A stretch of DNA of 64,000 nt from Epiperipatus broadwayi (GCA_028023455.1 JAQFVV010000036.1:6507576-6571575); one strand, 5' to 3'; shown: positions 1 to 11,332, numbered from the stretch's first letter. Made by a program: numbers and translations. The notes: a model not told the origin generated them from the letters alone.

Positions 1-262
1 CATAAATGGAAAAATGTGGGTGGTTTAGTCTGCAATTGGTATTTATACTGGGTTTGGGAAAAGATAAGGGAGATTTAGATATAAGGGTTTATGGAGTTGA
101 CAAAGATTATGTTGTGGAAATGGAATGGAGCAAGATAGAGAAGAATATGGGAAAACTTAAGGTGGGAAAGGGAAATAAAGTGGCTAGCAAGCATCTCTGG
201 GCATAATAGCTGAGATATTTCTGACTCCGTATAAGGAGAAGACACATTGAATCATATCACCA
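1..262 (+). mobile_element. 3' end of LINE family A
   Basis: This is the last part of a non-LTR retrotransposon, cut by the window edge. The first 200 bases translate to the end of the LINE-A protein (GLGKDKGDLDIRVYGVDK). The same protein end is seen at 7.2-7.5 kb and on the minus strand at 23.99-24.59 kb. After the stop comes the family's conserved 3' UTR (tctctgggcataat, then aaggagaagacaca), ending in a decayed form of the family's catca-type tail. It is a dead fragment. The family also occurs at 9.03, 11.3-16.5 and 23.9 kb. Confidence 0.85.
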
Positions 263-642
263 TTATAACAGCTTGGGTGAGCACAAGAAATGGTTATTAT
301 ATGATGTTTACAGTCTATTCTCCAACTTCAAAGAAAGACAATTAGCCAGAAATTGGTCATGGTTGTTTATTGATATTATCAACCAGGATTTAAGAGGCAA
401 GTTATTTGTTTAATAAATAGAATTGACCTATATATATATTACAATTTTGTGCTTTCAAAAGCAATTGATTTCATTCCATTCCAGAGTCATTTAATGTAAA
501 CTTGGGAATTAGATGTACTAGTTAATAATTCTATTATATTCACATCCCAGATCAGTTTCTAGCTTTTACCTTCATCATTGAGGATTTGGATTTCAAAATT
601 GAAATGAATGCACTTATTATGAATAACGTTGGGAGTAGTCAA

Positions 643-735
643 GCGTTGGTGGCTTAATGGTTAGCATAGCTGCCTTCCAAGCAGCTGGCCCGGATTCGCT
701 TCCCAGTCAACGCATTTGACATATGAAAGAAAAAA
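643..735 (+). mobile_element. Minimal SINE with tRNA-Gly(UCC)-like head
   Basis: Bases 643-713 fold as a tRNA: acceptor GCGTTG/CAACGC, anticodon stem CTGC/GCAG with loop CTTCCAA (anticodon TCC, glycine), and a T arm containing GGATTCGCTTCCC. It is followed by tttgacatatga and an A-rich tail. Three other copies in the window carry the same tgacayatg-plus-oligo(A) tail, so this is a very short retroposed element and not a working tRNA gene. T- and D-arm bases differ from a canonical tRNA. Confidence 0.75.
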
Positions 736-964
736 AATTGGGAGTAGGGTGAAGAGAACTATTCTTCAAAACATAATTTTAAAAAAGCTGAGAAGATCAT
801 CTGATGTTGTTGGTGCAGAAATCTAAAAATGCGTCTTTAAGTAGTTTAAAAGTAATCTTGAGTAATGTGGAATTCCTTTTTATCTGATTATTTATAACAA
901 TATGTTCTGATTCTTCAAGAAAGGTTGAGTTAATTAGCCTGTGCTATCTTAATTTATCTTTTTT

Positions 965-1062
965 TTCTCATGTGTCATAGCATCAGCCAGGAAGTGAACC
1001 CGCTAACCAGGGACAACTGCTTATAAAGCACCTGTCATTGACCTCTCAACCACCAATGCCTT
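965..1062 (-). mobile_element. Minimal SINE, tRNA-like with expanded T loop
   Basis: The reverse strand reads as a tRNA-like body (GCATTGGTGG at one end, GCTGATGC at the other) followed by tatgacacatga and an A-rich tail. The anticodon loop is TTTATAA. The T loop holds an extra ttagcggg block that is also present in the 21.66-kb copy, so the two belong to one subfamily. Confidence 0.7.
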
Positions 1063-1069
1063 CTTTTTA

Positions 1070-1758
1070 AAAAGAATTTAGTGAACAGAATATAGATAGA
1101 TAAAACTAACATTGAATATTAATATCTTCAGTATAAATATACTGATGATATTAAGATTCAATGTTACAATAATTATTTTAAAGACTATTTAATAAAAGTG
1201 TATTTAAAGTTACATCTTCAGCAAAGAAATATGTATTTATAATAAATGGTAGATATAACTATTTTATTTATATTTAATATTTGAATTTACTTACTAGCAT
1301 TAGGATACTAGGATAAGAAAAGATTAGTATTTATGTAATTTTAATTAAGCTTAATGTTTTTTTTTAATCACAATCATAGCACTGAATTATGGGTAGAAGG
1401 ATAGTATGAGTAAATATAGTATAAATTTATTGAAATTCGTTTAAATGAGTTCAGGGATTAAATATCCCACTTTTTTGAGAGGGGAAACAAGATTCCTTTT
1501 TTTAAGGGAGTGGGAGATTATGGTTCTTCCAAACTGTATATTTATCAAAAATACAGGCTGCCTGAAAACTCACAAGTACTACATATAATAAAATTTTTTA
1601 AGTATAACATTTTCAATATCCTCATTTGTTAATTACATTATCATGAGAAAATTATTTGATGGGGGGAAAACGTTTTATATATAAGGCCTGATAGCATTCA
1701 AATTTTGTATGCAGTCTATGGATGAAAGTGTTATTGACAAAAATTTCTTAGATTTAGC
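1070..1758. other. AT-rich intergenic DNA, nothing recognised
   Basis: No ORF, repeat boundary or RNA motif that I can support. An imperfect 25-bp inverted pair near 1108-1165 (attgaatattaatatcttcag and its complement) is probably a MITE relic. Confidence 0.5.
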
Positions 1759-2113
1759 ATTACAGAGACTAAACACTCCATACAGTAGTGCCATCAGTGC
1801 AAGTCAGAGTAATCAATGGATGCAAGAAGGTTTGTGCATAAAATCCCTATCTATTGCCTACTCATCTAATATCCACAGACTGGTTTCTAACTTGTGGCTT
1901 TTATCAGTGAGAAGCCTTGGATCTGATAGCATTGCACCTAGATATTAGGATCTAATGCAACATTCCAGCACTAGATAGGGATTTTATGCACAAACCTTGC
2001 ATCCATTGATTACTCTGGCTTGCAGTGGTGGCACTACTATATGATAAGTTTAGCCTCTGTGTAAACAGCTTATGTAAGCATAAGAAATAGTGATCATGTG
2101 ATATTTAGTGGTT
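1758..2113 (-). mobile_element. HHR-1 element (hammerhead-bearing repeat), inverted-arm copy
   Basis: This is a copy of the most frequent repeat of the window. It starts near the family's end sequence (actccatacagtagtgcc) and carries a decayed hammerhead at 1864-1922. It then switches at about 1965 to an inverted copy of its own outer part (cactagatagggattttatg) and ends in gtgatcatgtgatatttagt. The peptide-like ORF at 1709-1948 is only an antisense reading of the repeat. The arrangement resembles Penelope-like elements, which often carry partial inverted terminal copies. Confidence 0.75.
1864..1922 (-). ncRNA. Hammerhead ribozyme HHR-1, decayed
   Basis: On the minus strand the core reads CUGAUAA, stem II AAGC-CACAA-GUUA, GAAA, then CCAGUC. 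The outer stem I strand AUCUAA faces UUGGAU. G8 of the core is replaced by A, which should abolish cleavage. It is recognisable only by comparison with the 26.8- and 28.5-kb copies. Confidence 0.6.
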
Positions 2114-2114
2114 T

Positions 2115-3050
2115 AGATATAGCTTCTTTAGAATAAAAGAATTGAAAATATCAATTTATTCCAAATTTTTAATTATTAAACAGCAAAAAAAACAGCAATT
2201 GCAATCCAAATCTTTTTTGCCTCATGCTCAGATTAATTTTAATTTTTAGATTAATTTCTTTTTTTACAACTATTTGTGTTCATTATTTTTTTATCACTTG
2301 ACTCAGAAATTGTATCTTTCTTTCTATTTAAATTTATTTCAGACTCCAGTTGTTACATGAAATATCAATTCCTATTAAACTTTTACAATTATCATTTCTT
2401 ATAAATTTATCTTTTCTAGACTTCATGTTGAGATCTAGTTATTATTAAAATTATCCAGGTTTATGGCCAAGTTATTTTAATTATATAGAGTTTGTTTTAA
2501 TTGTTACTGAAGTTAATTTCCCAGTTTATTTGATGAATTGATTTTAAAAATTATTGATTTTTTAAATGTTATCACTGTGGGCGTGTGTGTGCGTGAATGT
2601 GTGTGTGGGTGTAATATATTGGTAAGTGAATGCTTATTTACAATGGTTTGATTTAAATTGATTCGTTAATCTTTTTTCTTTTTCTTACCCAAATTAATAA
2701 AGTTTTTTTTGGTATTAACATTTTTGTCAATTAGTATAGTTGTAGTAATATACTTTATATGCTCAACAACAAATAGACATCATCAATAATATCTAACATG
2801 AAGAATCCAAGATGGATACAATGTAGAGATATTTATTATTTAAATGTATTTAAGACAGGATCATGAAAATATATAATTTAATTTAAATATCTTGATAAGT
2901 ACATTATACAAAAATTATAACTGTAATAATAATTATTGATTCAAAAATTGAAATATAATAATAACAGTCACATAATTTTAGTAAATTAATTTAATTAAGT
3001 TTTAATAGTATACATTTAAATTTTATAACTTATAATTTTAATGTAAGTGA
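2115..3050. other. AT-rich intergenic DNA
   Basis: No gene or repeat that I can support, apart from a short GT-rich patch (tgtgtgtgcgtg, 2580-2610). Confidence 0.5.
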
Positions 3051-3052
3051 AA

Positions 3053-3309
3053 CACAGGCTTATTATATACCTGTGTCTATATATGTAATATATAGGGTAT
3101 ATGAGCACAGACTTTCACACGACCCACCACTCTCCACTCTATCTAATAACACTGATACACTCAAGCACATATATGCTGAAAAGATAAATGCGTATATTGG
3201 TGATTATTTATCTTTTCAGCATATATGTGCTTGAGTGTATCAGTGTTATTAGATAGAGTGTAGAGTGGTGGATCGTGTGAAAGTCTGTGCTCATATACCC
3301 TATATATTA
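3053..3309. repeat. Near-perfect hairpin, terminal part of the HHR-2 composite family
   Basis: Two arms of about 100 bases (3086-3197 and 3206-3309) are inverted copies with very few mismatches. Each reads TATAGGGTATATGAGCACAG inward. The arm sequence equals the left end of the hammerhead composite at 22.63 kb and its inverted end at 23.41-23.46 kb. The loop retains gtatattggtgattattt, the stem III/stem I side of that ribozyme, without the catalytic core. Confidence 0.85.
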
Positions 3310-3347
3310 ACATAATTTTGTAATTATAAATTTATTTAATGTAAGTA

Positions 3348-3470
3348 ATATTTACTAAGGCAATAAACCTCTTTTCTTCCAAAGCGTAAGCTTGTGGTTA
3401 AGACCTGTAGAGGTCCCTACCTTCGCATTTTCAACCGCACATGCTTTAGGTTTATTGCCTTAATAAATAT
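3348..3470. repeat. MITE with tttactaaggc terminal inverted repeats
   Basis: Inverted ends (atatttactaaggcaataaacct and its complement) flank an inner part with gtggttaagacctgtagagg. The same ends and inner motif recur at 48.51-48.69 kb, which defines a family. Confidence 0.7.
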
Positions 3471-3553
3471 AACATAATTTTAATAAATCTGTAAATGAAT
3501 AATAGTTATAAAATATGTAACATAAATTTGCATGCATATAAATATGCAAAATT

Positions 3554-3737
3554 AACTTATGTTTTACATTGCCCTTTACACAAAAAATGAAGCTTAGTAT
3601 TATCAGAAAAAGAATTATACAGCTTAGTGCTTTTGGAGAACTTAGGTCTCCATATTCATAGCCTATCTTGGGAGTGTCATCTTTTTCTAATAATACTAAA
3701 CTTCACTTTTTTGCGTAAAGCGCAATTTAAAACTTAC
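3554..3737. repeat. Foldback MITE
   Basis: Imperfect terminal inverted repeats of about 55 bases: ctttacacaaaaaatgaagc on the left and its complement on the right (cttcacttttttgcgtaaag). The spacer is about 80 bases. No coding capacity. Confidence 0.7.
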
Positions 3738-3739
3738 CA

Positions 3740-5985
3740 CTCAAAGATGAAGTAAAAACAAGGATTTTATTTAAAATTAACTTAAGTAGCACCAAATATT
3801 ATATATAATTTGAGAGATCAATTCAAATTTAATATAATGCCCTCTATTGTTAAAACCATGAATATAATAAAGGAAAATGATTTGGAAATTGAATGAAACC
3901 CATTTTATTTGTTTCATTTATGGCTTTAACTTTGTAAAGTGTTTTAAATTTGATCAGCTCATAAAAATTAGTTATATTTTAGATAATATTATATGAGATT
4001 GGGCATAAGTAAATAATATAGCATTATTATTCACGGGTAAAATATGGCATTCTTTTTATTTGTGAGGGAAGGGGATTTACTTTGTGTAAATTCTGCCTAA
4101 AAATTATCCATTGGTGAGATAGATGGATGACTTTTTAAAATAACCTTATGACTGTTGTAGTTATATATACTGTTCAAAATGACCAATGTTCATTATGATC
4201 ATAGATATTTTGGGTCATTTCCTAATTACTAATATGTTTGATATTTTGATTTCTAGTGGTATATAATTTTTTTTGATTGAGCTTAGTTCTACTAAATTTA
4301 TATGTTTATTTTTTTAATTTTTGATAGAAATTGTGATTTTTTTAAACTATAATGAACAAAATAACTAGAACACTTTGTTTTGATGTTGCATGATATTATC
4401 TAATTTTTTTTAGCAACTGGTTGTGTCCGCTGTAGTTTTTGGATTCCCCTTAGAAGCCAAAATGATGGGGGGGGGGCACATTCTTAATAGTACCAATATT
4501 TTTTTAGGAAGTAATGATGGGAATTTATGAAGGAGAGATCTGAGTGTAACTTTATAATCTGAGTGTAACTTTATAATACTAATAGGTTTGAAATTCAGTA
4601 GAATCTATTAAATTATAAAGTTATAAACAGATATGAAGAGTTTTCTGCCTTCCTTTTTTTAAATATGAGAAAATCTGCAGTATATATATATTACTTTTTC
4701 AAATGCAAATAAAGATAATAAAAAAATATGATAATTTCGTAAATAATTTGAAGTTGATAGATTTTAAAGCATTTTTAATATTAATATATATTTGTTAGTG
4801 TAATGTTAATATTGACTTTATAAATATAAATTTTATCACAAAACTACCATTTTCAATATCAATATTTTTCAATGTCTATTTAAATACGACAGTCAACATT
4901 CATATCTCTTTAAGTTTTTAAAGTTAAATGTTAAAAAGTTTATTATTTCTCTAATTTTCTTATAAGAATGTATACTCATATACTATATGTGTGGACATAT
5001 GTCACATATTATGCATATCCTGAGTAGTTACATATGTATATTATATAATTCATAAATACCATTAGTGGTGGACTTAATATACATTTTTATTTAAAAAAAA
5101 CAACAAAACATTGTTTTATGTACAAATATAGGGGGAAATATGTTGATTTAGGTGTACTAAAATTATATTTAGTCTTACATTTTAAAGCTTTTTGTATGAT
5201 GTTAAAGTGGAAATACTTTATCTATATGTTCAAAATATCATTGCCATTATATAAAAGTGTTCTCAATGAAATGAAATTGTGTTATAGGTTTATATGTTAC
5301 TATTAATGGATCAGAATAAGATCTAATATAATCACAATCAGTTATGCTTTTGTAGTTTTAATCGACCAGTCATTTCTAAGCCTTCTTGTCAGCTGGCAAA
5401 CTTTTACTTTTAAATTTATACGTTGATTATCAAGCTCCATATTTAACTTAGTATTCTGTTAAGCAATTTATACCATTTGTTTCCTAACGAAGTTATTATT
5501 ATTAAGATCATTGGGAAAAAAACAGTCAATATTTTTTTTTTCAATAAACATAGAAAAAAACTTACTTATATCCAAACATACTCTGTAAGAAAATTTCACA
5601 TTGCAATAATATGACAACTCTGAAAGTCCAAATGAGAAATTTTAGTGCTTAATAGCTAGTGAAATTTAGCATAAATTGTTAATATTACTAAAAAAATTAA
5701 CATCAAATTTCTCACTGATGTGAATGGAATAAGATCTATTTTTTACTGTCACTATCATTTTAACATTGGGTCATACTAATTTATAATATGTTTATCAATC
5801 CGCATTTGTAAATGTTCATGTAATATGAAATTCATTTGTATTATAATGTATTGTTTCAAATATTTATTGAATATTGATATAAGAACTGAAATAATGACTT
5901 TTAATGATATGTTCATTCTATTTACTTATTTAGATCTGTATATTCTTATTCTTCTCCTTTACTTTCTTTGCATTTCTTCATATAT
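3740..5985. other. AT-rich DNA, no gene found
   Basis: Contains a 21-base tandem pair (ctgagtgtaactttataat, 4540-4580) and a run of G at 4467. The 62-residue ORF at 5118 has the composition of chance AT-rich reading. Nothing else supported. Confidence 0.5.
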
Positions 5986-6056
5986 TCATATATATTGCTT
6001 ACAATAACTCCTCTCATATACACTTTAATGCAAATTTTTTTTAATATAATTTTTTT

Positions 6057-6110
6057 ATTTTTCTGACAGTTTCAACTGTCCTGCAGTCTTCATCAGAGTT
6101 ATTTTAAAAA
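6057..6110 (-). ncRNA. Hammerhead-like ribozyme HHR-3, left arm
   Basis: On the minus strand: CUGAUGA, one extra A, stem II GACUG-CAGGA-CAGUU, GAAA, then CUGUC as stem III plus cleavage triplet GUC. Stem I is CU/AG followed by UUUUU/AAAAA around an internal loop. All catalytic core bases are present. The extra A before stem II is shared with the other arm. A very short stem III is typical of hammerheads in Penelope-like elements. Activity is not shown by sequence alone. Confidence 0.6.
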
Positions 6111-6121
6111 GTAGATGAGAT

Positions 6122-6172
6122 TAAGAATGCTCTGATCAAAACTGCAGGACAGTCGAAACTGTCAGGAAAATA
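6122..6172 (+). ncRNA. Hammerhead-like ribozyme HHR-3, right arm (core mutated)
   Basis: Core reads CUGAUCA (G8 lost), stem II ACUG-CAGGA-CAGU, GAAA, CUGUC. It is the inverted partner of the left-arm copy. Stem II closes with C here where the left arm has U. Confidence 0.5.
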
Positions 6173-6559
6173 AAGGAATTATATTTTAAAAAATTTTGCA
6201 CTAAAGTGTATATGAGGGAAGTTATTGTAAGCAATATATATATATATGATTTAGATCTGGATAGAAGTTAAAACAATTGTTTGGGATTATAAAAAAGAAA
6301 AGGATTTCTATTTTGATGACATACCCGAAGAAGCTTTAAAATATAGTAGAAAATATTTATTTCAAACATCTATATATTTTTAAAATATAAGGATTCATGA
6401 AATTATCCACCAGATTCTAAGGATATTTCTGTTTTTCTAATTTTTAAAAATAAAAGTTGTAGGCAAGGCTACAATGGTTATGTTGTAAAATAATATTAAT
6501 CCATTATAGCAAAATTATTTTCAAGGATAGTTATCAGAGACTTAATACAGTTTTAGAGA

Positions 6560-6860
6560 ATCAAGCATTACAGACATTGTTTTCGTTCCAGGCCAATGTG
6601 GAAAAATTGTTAGGAATGAAGGAGTGATTTAAATATTGCTTTTATTAATTTTATCAAGGCATTTGACTAAATTATTCAAAAAGATTTGTGGCCCTAATTA
6701 AATTAATGTTGTTCATGGAATGTTTATCATATCATATAATATCTATAGGATGAAAGGAAGTTCTATTCTAACAGATGGAAAATCTGAAGCAATTCAAATG
6801 AAGCTGATTTAAACAAGGTCACATACTAACTCCAACTTTTTTTTTACTTTTTAAGACAGT
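6560..6860 (+). pseudogene. LINE reverse transcriptase relic (RTE-like)
   Basis: Scattered frames keep reverse-transcriptase signatures: FINFIKAFD (motif A region), then after a frame change KGSSILTDGKSEAIQM, resembling the segment before the GVxQG motif of RTE-type elements. Many stops and shifts. It is probably one dead copy together with the relic at 7.57-7.81 kb, interrupted by later insertions. Confidence 0.55.
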
Positions 6861-7139
6861 GAACTTTGTAATTCTTTATAAACAGCTTCATAATTCTGAC
6901 ATCATGATAAGATAATGGCTTGATAGTGAAATTTTTAATATAAATTAAAAGCAAAAGTAATAATTTCATCTTCTTGTGTTCAAGATTTTCTGTATGCCAA
7001 TGGCTATTATATCCTAGCCAATTCAAAAAAAGATCTAAAGAATATATTTAAAGGCTTTTCTTTAATAATTAATGTTTAAAAACTCAAATCTTTTTTCAGC
7101 CAGTGAGGAAAGAAAAAATATTTAGCATTGTTTAAACTT

Positions 7140-7215
7140 ATTAAATCACATGATCACCATTTCCTTATTACATCCATTGATTACTTTAGCTTGCACTGGG
7201 TGTCACTACTGTATG
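7140..7215. mobile_element. HHR-1 element fragment
   Basis: Short end fragments of the HHR-1 family: cacatgatcaccatttcc, then ccattgattactttagcttg and cactactgtatgg. No ribozyme core. Confidence 0.6.
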
Positions 7216-7570
7216 GATAGCATAGAAAATATTAGGCATCTGTTAATTGAATGAAAGTGCCAGAAAGCAGAAAAGGTACAAATAATGAAGTTGTGGAAGA
7301 ATAAATATAAAGAAAGTGACTAAACAGAAAGTGGATTATTGGTTTTTATACTGGGCTTTGAAAAAGATAATAGAGATTTAAATATAAAGGCTATGGATTT
7401 GACAAAGATTGTTGTGGAAATGGGATAGAGCAGGATAGAGAAGAATATGGAAAAACTTAGGGCAAGGAATGGAAAAAGAAGGTAAAGTGGCTATAAGACT
7501 TCTCTGGGCATAATGGCTGAGAGATTCCTGATTCCTTATAAAAAGAAGTCACAATGCATCAACAGCACAT
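7216..7570 (+). mobile_element. 3' fragment of LINE family A
   Basis: Matches the end of the LINE-A protein (IENIRHL-type knuckle region, then GFEKDNRDLN) and the conserved 3' UTR ending in aagtcacaatgcatc. Stops and shifts throughout. 5' truncated next to an HHR-1 fragment. Confidence 0.75.
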
Positions 7571-7574
7571 CACC

Positions 7575-7810
7575 TTTGTTTATTGTTTAAGCTTGATGGG
7601 TATCAATTTAAGAATGTGTGCCAATTTAAATATCTTTATAGCTTCTGAAAAAGTAAAATGAAGTTAGATGTTGAGGTGCAACACAGACTTTAATGACTTA
7701 TTGCTGCTTTTATGGCAGAAGTAAGTGTAATTAAACAAGTTATGTAGAGAATCATTATTTTAATTAATTTATTGTATGGAAATAAAATTTTATCATCCTA
7801 TCAATTGAAC
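7575..7810 (+). pseudogene. LINE reverse transcriptase thumb relic
   Basis: Translation with frame changes gives VCQFKYLYS then KMKLDVEVQHR and LIAAFMAEV. This resembles the YLG ... DxEVxxRI segment that follows the catalytic domain in RTE-type LINEs. Probably continuous with the relic at 6.56 kb before insertions. Confidence 0.45.
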
Positions 7811-7811
7811 A

Positions 7812-7870
7812 TGAGCAGTTGTCTCGGAGTTCGCTTCCCGGCCTATGCTTTGACACATTAAAAAAAAAGA
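7812..7870 (+). mobile_element. Minimal SINE, 3' half
   Basis: Keeps gagttcgcttcccggcctat and tttgacacatt plus an A run, the T arm and tail of the short tRNA-derived SINE family. The 5' half is missing. Confidence 0.6.
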
Positions 7871-7982
7871 ATTCAATAAAACTTATTTAAAGATGCTTTG
7901 TAAAAATTTAAAATATGATAACAAGATCATAAGACTAATCAATGGGTTCTTCAGTTTGCTGGAAGAAATATTATAGAGTTTA

Positions 7983-8461
7983 TTATTACAGTCAAATATC
8001 AGCCTTTCACGCTAATTGTGCATACGCTTTGCGAGTGTTAATAATAAATGAATACTTTCTCACCAATACAAGATATAGTATTTATGCAGGAATAAAAGGA
8101 ATCCTCTTATTCCTACAACTCAAATGCTTATATATGAGCAAATCTGAAGTACTGGCAAAGAAAGCGTGACAATGGAACAGTCACTTTAAATTACTATATA
8201 TAATGTCTGAATGAATGACGTTGGTGAAATTATTCAGACATTATATATAGTAATTTAAAGTGACTGTTCCATCATCACGCTTTCTTTGCCAGTACTTCAG
8301 ATTTGCTCATATATAAGCGTTTGAGTTGTAGGAATAAGAGGATTCCTTTTATTCCTGCATAAATACTATATCTTGTATTGGTAAAAAAGTATTCATTTAT
8401 TATTAACACTCGCAAAGCGTATGCACAATTAGCATGAAAGGCTGATATTTGACTGTAATAC
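7983..8461. repeat. Large palindrome with two 230-bp arms
   Basis: Arms 7983-8212 and 8232-8461 are inverted copies with few differences around a 19-base centre. The two matching ORFs seen on opposite strands here are mirror readings of the same arm and not genes. No transposase, RNA motif or obvious target duplication seen. Low divergence between arms implies recent origin or gene conversion. Confidence 0.85.
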
Positions 8462-8689
8462 AATTGTTTACATATGCTATATAAAATAAAAGAGTTTACT
8501 ATTGTAAATTCACATCTTCAATAGATTAGTGATGTAGAATAGATAAATAATAACAGATCATATATATAAAGTATTTTACAGTGATCATGATATTCATAAG
8601 AAAGTTAGACACTATGTTATAAACGTTATCTCAAAAACATTCTAAGAAAGTACAGTTTTTATTGTTTTTATTTGGATTGTTTGTGTGTA

Positions 8690-9651
8690 CACCTGGGTCT
8701 CGTTTTATGCAGTAGATAGGTTCCACAGAAAACCCGCATTAAAAAAAATCACACAAAAATAGACTTAATTTACTTTGAAAAATGGGGGATAGGTGCGGTA
8801 ATTTTCAGAATTCACATAAAAGCAAAGCAACAAAGAAAAATTACTTTAAAATTCGCATAAATAAGCAAATAAAGTAAGACTAATAAAAAAATGTCAAATA
8901 TTTGAAAAAAATGAATACAAGACAAACTTTTTTTACTTTTTTTTTACTACAGTATTTAATTTTACATTTTTTTATACATATTTTAATCATTACTGCTAGC
9001 GTTCATTTGTAAATTGGTAAGAAATCAGATTCGATGTGGTGTGATGTGATGTATTGTGGCTTCTCCTTAAACAAAATCAACAATCTCTCAGCAATTATGC
9101 CCAGAGAAACCTGTTAGCCACTTTATTTTTATTCGTGATGTGATGTACAACTAGCACCATTTTCAGTCTTGTGCTGTGTTAATGGTTTTCTGTTTCTATA
9201 TTAAAAAAATGAGATCGTAATCAAAACAAAAAGATTATACATTATCATTAGAAAGATTATTTTCAGTTTATAAAAATCTTCATTTTTTATTTTAAAAATC
9301 TAAAAGATTATTTATTTCTGTTATGTATTAAAAAAAATACATTTTAAAAGTTTACATTTTTTGAATATTTATTGCGATATTTTTATATGTAAGTATAAAT
9401 CTATTATTATTATTTACTCATTAGTATAAATAGGTTATTTACATACATCTTCAGGCCATATTCACATTAGCTAATATAACTTTATATTTTTGAAAGAAAA
9501 ACAAATATTTCAAGTCAAAATAAGTTATTAATAATTTAAATTTATTGATATCTAATAAATATAGTGAAATATGAAACATATTAAGAAGAAACATGAATCA
9601 CATGAATTCAAAATCGCATTAAAATAATCTGCATAAAACGAGACCCAGGTG
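8690..9651. mobile_element. Non-autonomous Tc1/mariner-superfamily element, Tigger/pogo-like
   Basis: Terminal inverted repeats of about 23 bases (starting CACCTGGGTCTCGTTTTATG) are flanked by TA on both sides (8688-8689 and 9652-9653), the target duplication of this superfamily. The tctcgttttat core resembles Tigger/pogo ends. The 962-bp body has no transposase. A LINE-A 3' fragment at about 9030-9145 is nested inside, so the MITE is the older insertion. Confidence 0.8.
9030..9145 (-). mobile_element. LINE-A 3' UTR fragment nested in MITE
   Basis: Minus-strand 3' end of family A (tctctgggcataattgctga...) with its tail visible as gatgtgatgtgatgta on the plus strand. It shows the family's terminal repeats of a catca-type unit. 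Confidence 0.75.
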
Positions 9652-9817
9652 TATATAATATTCTAATGATAATATGTTTTATTAATTTTTTGTATTCTTT
9701 ATACAGACAGCACGTTATAATTGTCACTTCTTAGTACTATTATCACTGTAGAAATATAACATGAGTAAATAAGTTCAAAGTATGTAAATACAATTGAAAC
9801 AGTAGCCAACTGTCCAC

Positions 9818-10022
9818 ACAGTAGTGTCATCTAGTGCAAACCTTAGAATTGATGGATACAAGAAGGCTTGTGCATAAAATCTCTATATAGTAACTACTCA
9901 TCCAATATTCGTTGATCGCTAAAGCTTGTACTGGGTGTCTACTGTATGGAGAGTTTGCTATTTTTAATAACCGCTTGTGTAAACAGAGAAAATGGTGATC
10001 GGATGATATTATAGTGGTTTAT
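9818..10022. mobile_element. HHR-1 element fragment without ribozyme core
   Basis: Keeps cagtagtgtcatctagtgca, the ggcttgtgcataaaatc block and the inverted end (tactgtatggagagtttgc, then gatcggatgatattatagtg). The segment that holds the ribozyme in other copies has been lost. Confidence 0.65.
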
Positions 10023-10738
10023 TCCAATCCTGCAAATATGACTCTTATATAAAATAACCTGCAAGATTCTGGTGTGTGAGTTAATTGTTGATATATATGG
10101 AATTAGGCAGAAATAATAAGGACTAATTAATTTAAGATGATGAGGAAATTATCGTGTATATAAATTGTAATATATGTGCACCGAAATCAAAGTAAACTGT
10201 TAATGTATAGATATATAAACTCTTTGTATATTTCTTTGCGTGTTTGTATTTTCATGCGACAGATTATTGTATTTATTTTGAAGAGTGCAAACTGAGTTCT
10301 ACTTATTAATTATTAATTTTATTATCTTTATTGCAAGGAAATACAATTGTCTTGCTAATCTGTGTATTGTGATAAAATGATAAATCATATGAAGCTGGTA
10401 ATGTCAATGTTATCTCTATATATAGCATTATTGCAAAGATTTAATAAAGATAGAATACGATAGAAAGTTGTAATTAACATTGTGTTGAAATTGTTCAGAA
10501 AAAAAAGTTTGTTACAGAAAAAGTTAAATCATAGCATTCAAAATATCAAATAAGTAGAATAATAGACCACCTAGATTTGTGATTTCCAGTTTGGACCAAA
10601 GTGTTTGGTTTGTATACTCATTTTTAGTATTTTTATTGGATACTGGAACTATCAATAGGTGCTAAATTTTATAAGGAAATCCTTTAGTTTTTAAGAGAAA
10701 ATTACTGTTTTTGTTTAATTATTTGATATTAATGGGTA
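10022..10738. other. AT-rich DNA, no gene found
   Basis: Nothing recognised on either strand. Confidence 0.5.
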
Positions 10739-10985
10739 AGAAAACAAACAGGTGTTATTGACCTCGTTGAAAAAATTAAAATCTGAAGTGGAGTTGGGCA
10801 ATTGAAATCTTAAACTGAAATCCAAGAGATTCAAAAGACCCAGAAAGAGACCACATGTGAGACGGTTGGATAAATAAGAAAGTGTGCATGGGTGATGTGA
10901 AAAAGAGAAGCTAAAGATCAGAGATGGTTTGAACTTGGAGAGACCTTCATCCTGCAGTGGATTGATAATGGTTGATGATGATGGT
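10738..10985 (+). mobile_element. RTE-like LINE 3' end (family C)
   Basis: Degraded C-terminus of an RTE-type protein: the DLVEKIK-like start, then RKRPHVRRLD and WIDNG, followed by the characteristic gatgatgatggtgatg-like end. Six copies of this end occur in the window, all finishing in the same GAT-rich tail. 5' truncated. Confidence 0.75.
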
Positions 10986-11332
10986 GAATGTTTGTTTCGT
11001 TCATATTTAATATAGATTTATTTATTTTAAATTGTGTATTAGATGGATGATCGTAATTAAAACAACCGTTTTGTTATTTGTTAAAGAAATATATTTTTTG
11101 TTTAGATTTGACAGGAATGTCGCATTATTTTTTATTTTAATATTTAAGCCTTACGCCTTTATATTTTATAATCTATTTAGTTGTACAATTTTTTACTAAC
11201 TTGCGCTTGTTAGATTGATAAAAGTAATTAATTAAAGCAGTCATTTTGTTATTTATCAAAAATTTTGCTATTATAATTTTATCCGGTTTTTGTTTTAATA
11301 AGCAAAAAAAGAATTTGTTGTTATGGATAATT

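Larger units (their letters stand above)
5987..6243. repeat. Palindromic MITE carrying HHR-3 in each arm
   Basis: Long inverted arms (attgcttacaataactcc... and ...agttattgtaagcaat) meet at a small spacer near 6110-6120. Each arm contains a hammerhead-like motif directed outward, annotated separately. No ORF. Family ends lie at about 5987 and 6243. Confidence 0.8.

Noticed and set aside
643-713. Functional tRNA-Gly gene
   Set aside because: Has a retroposon tail and A run, substitutions in conserved arms, and sister copies with target duplications.
1709-1948. Recurring peptide with SNQWM...YSSNIHRLVS (also at 28.5, 30.8, 40.1 kb)
   Set aside because: Always lies antisense across the HHR-1 ribozyme repeat; the frame is kept only because copies are similar, and it includes the ribozyme stems.
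7942-8463. Two nearly identical ORFs on opposite strands
   Set aside because: They are mirror readings of the arms of one palindrome.
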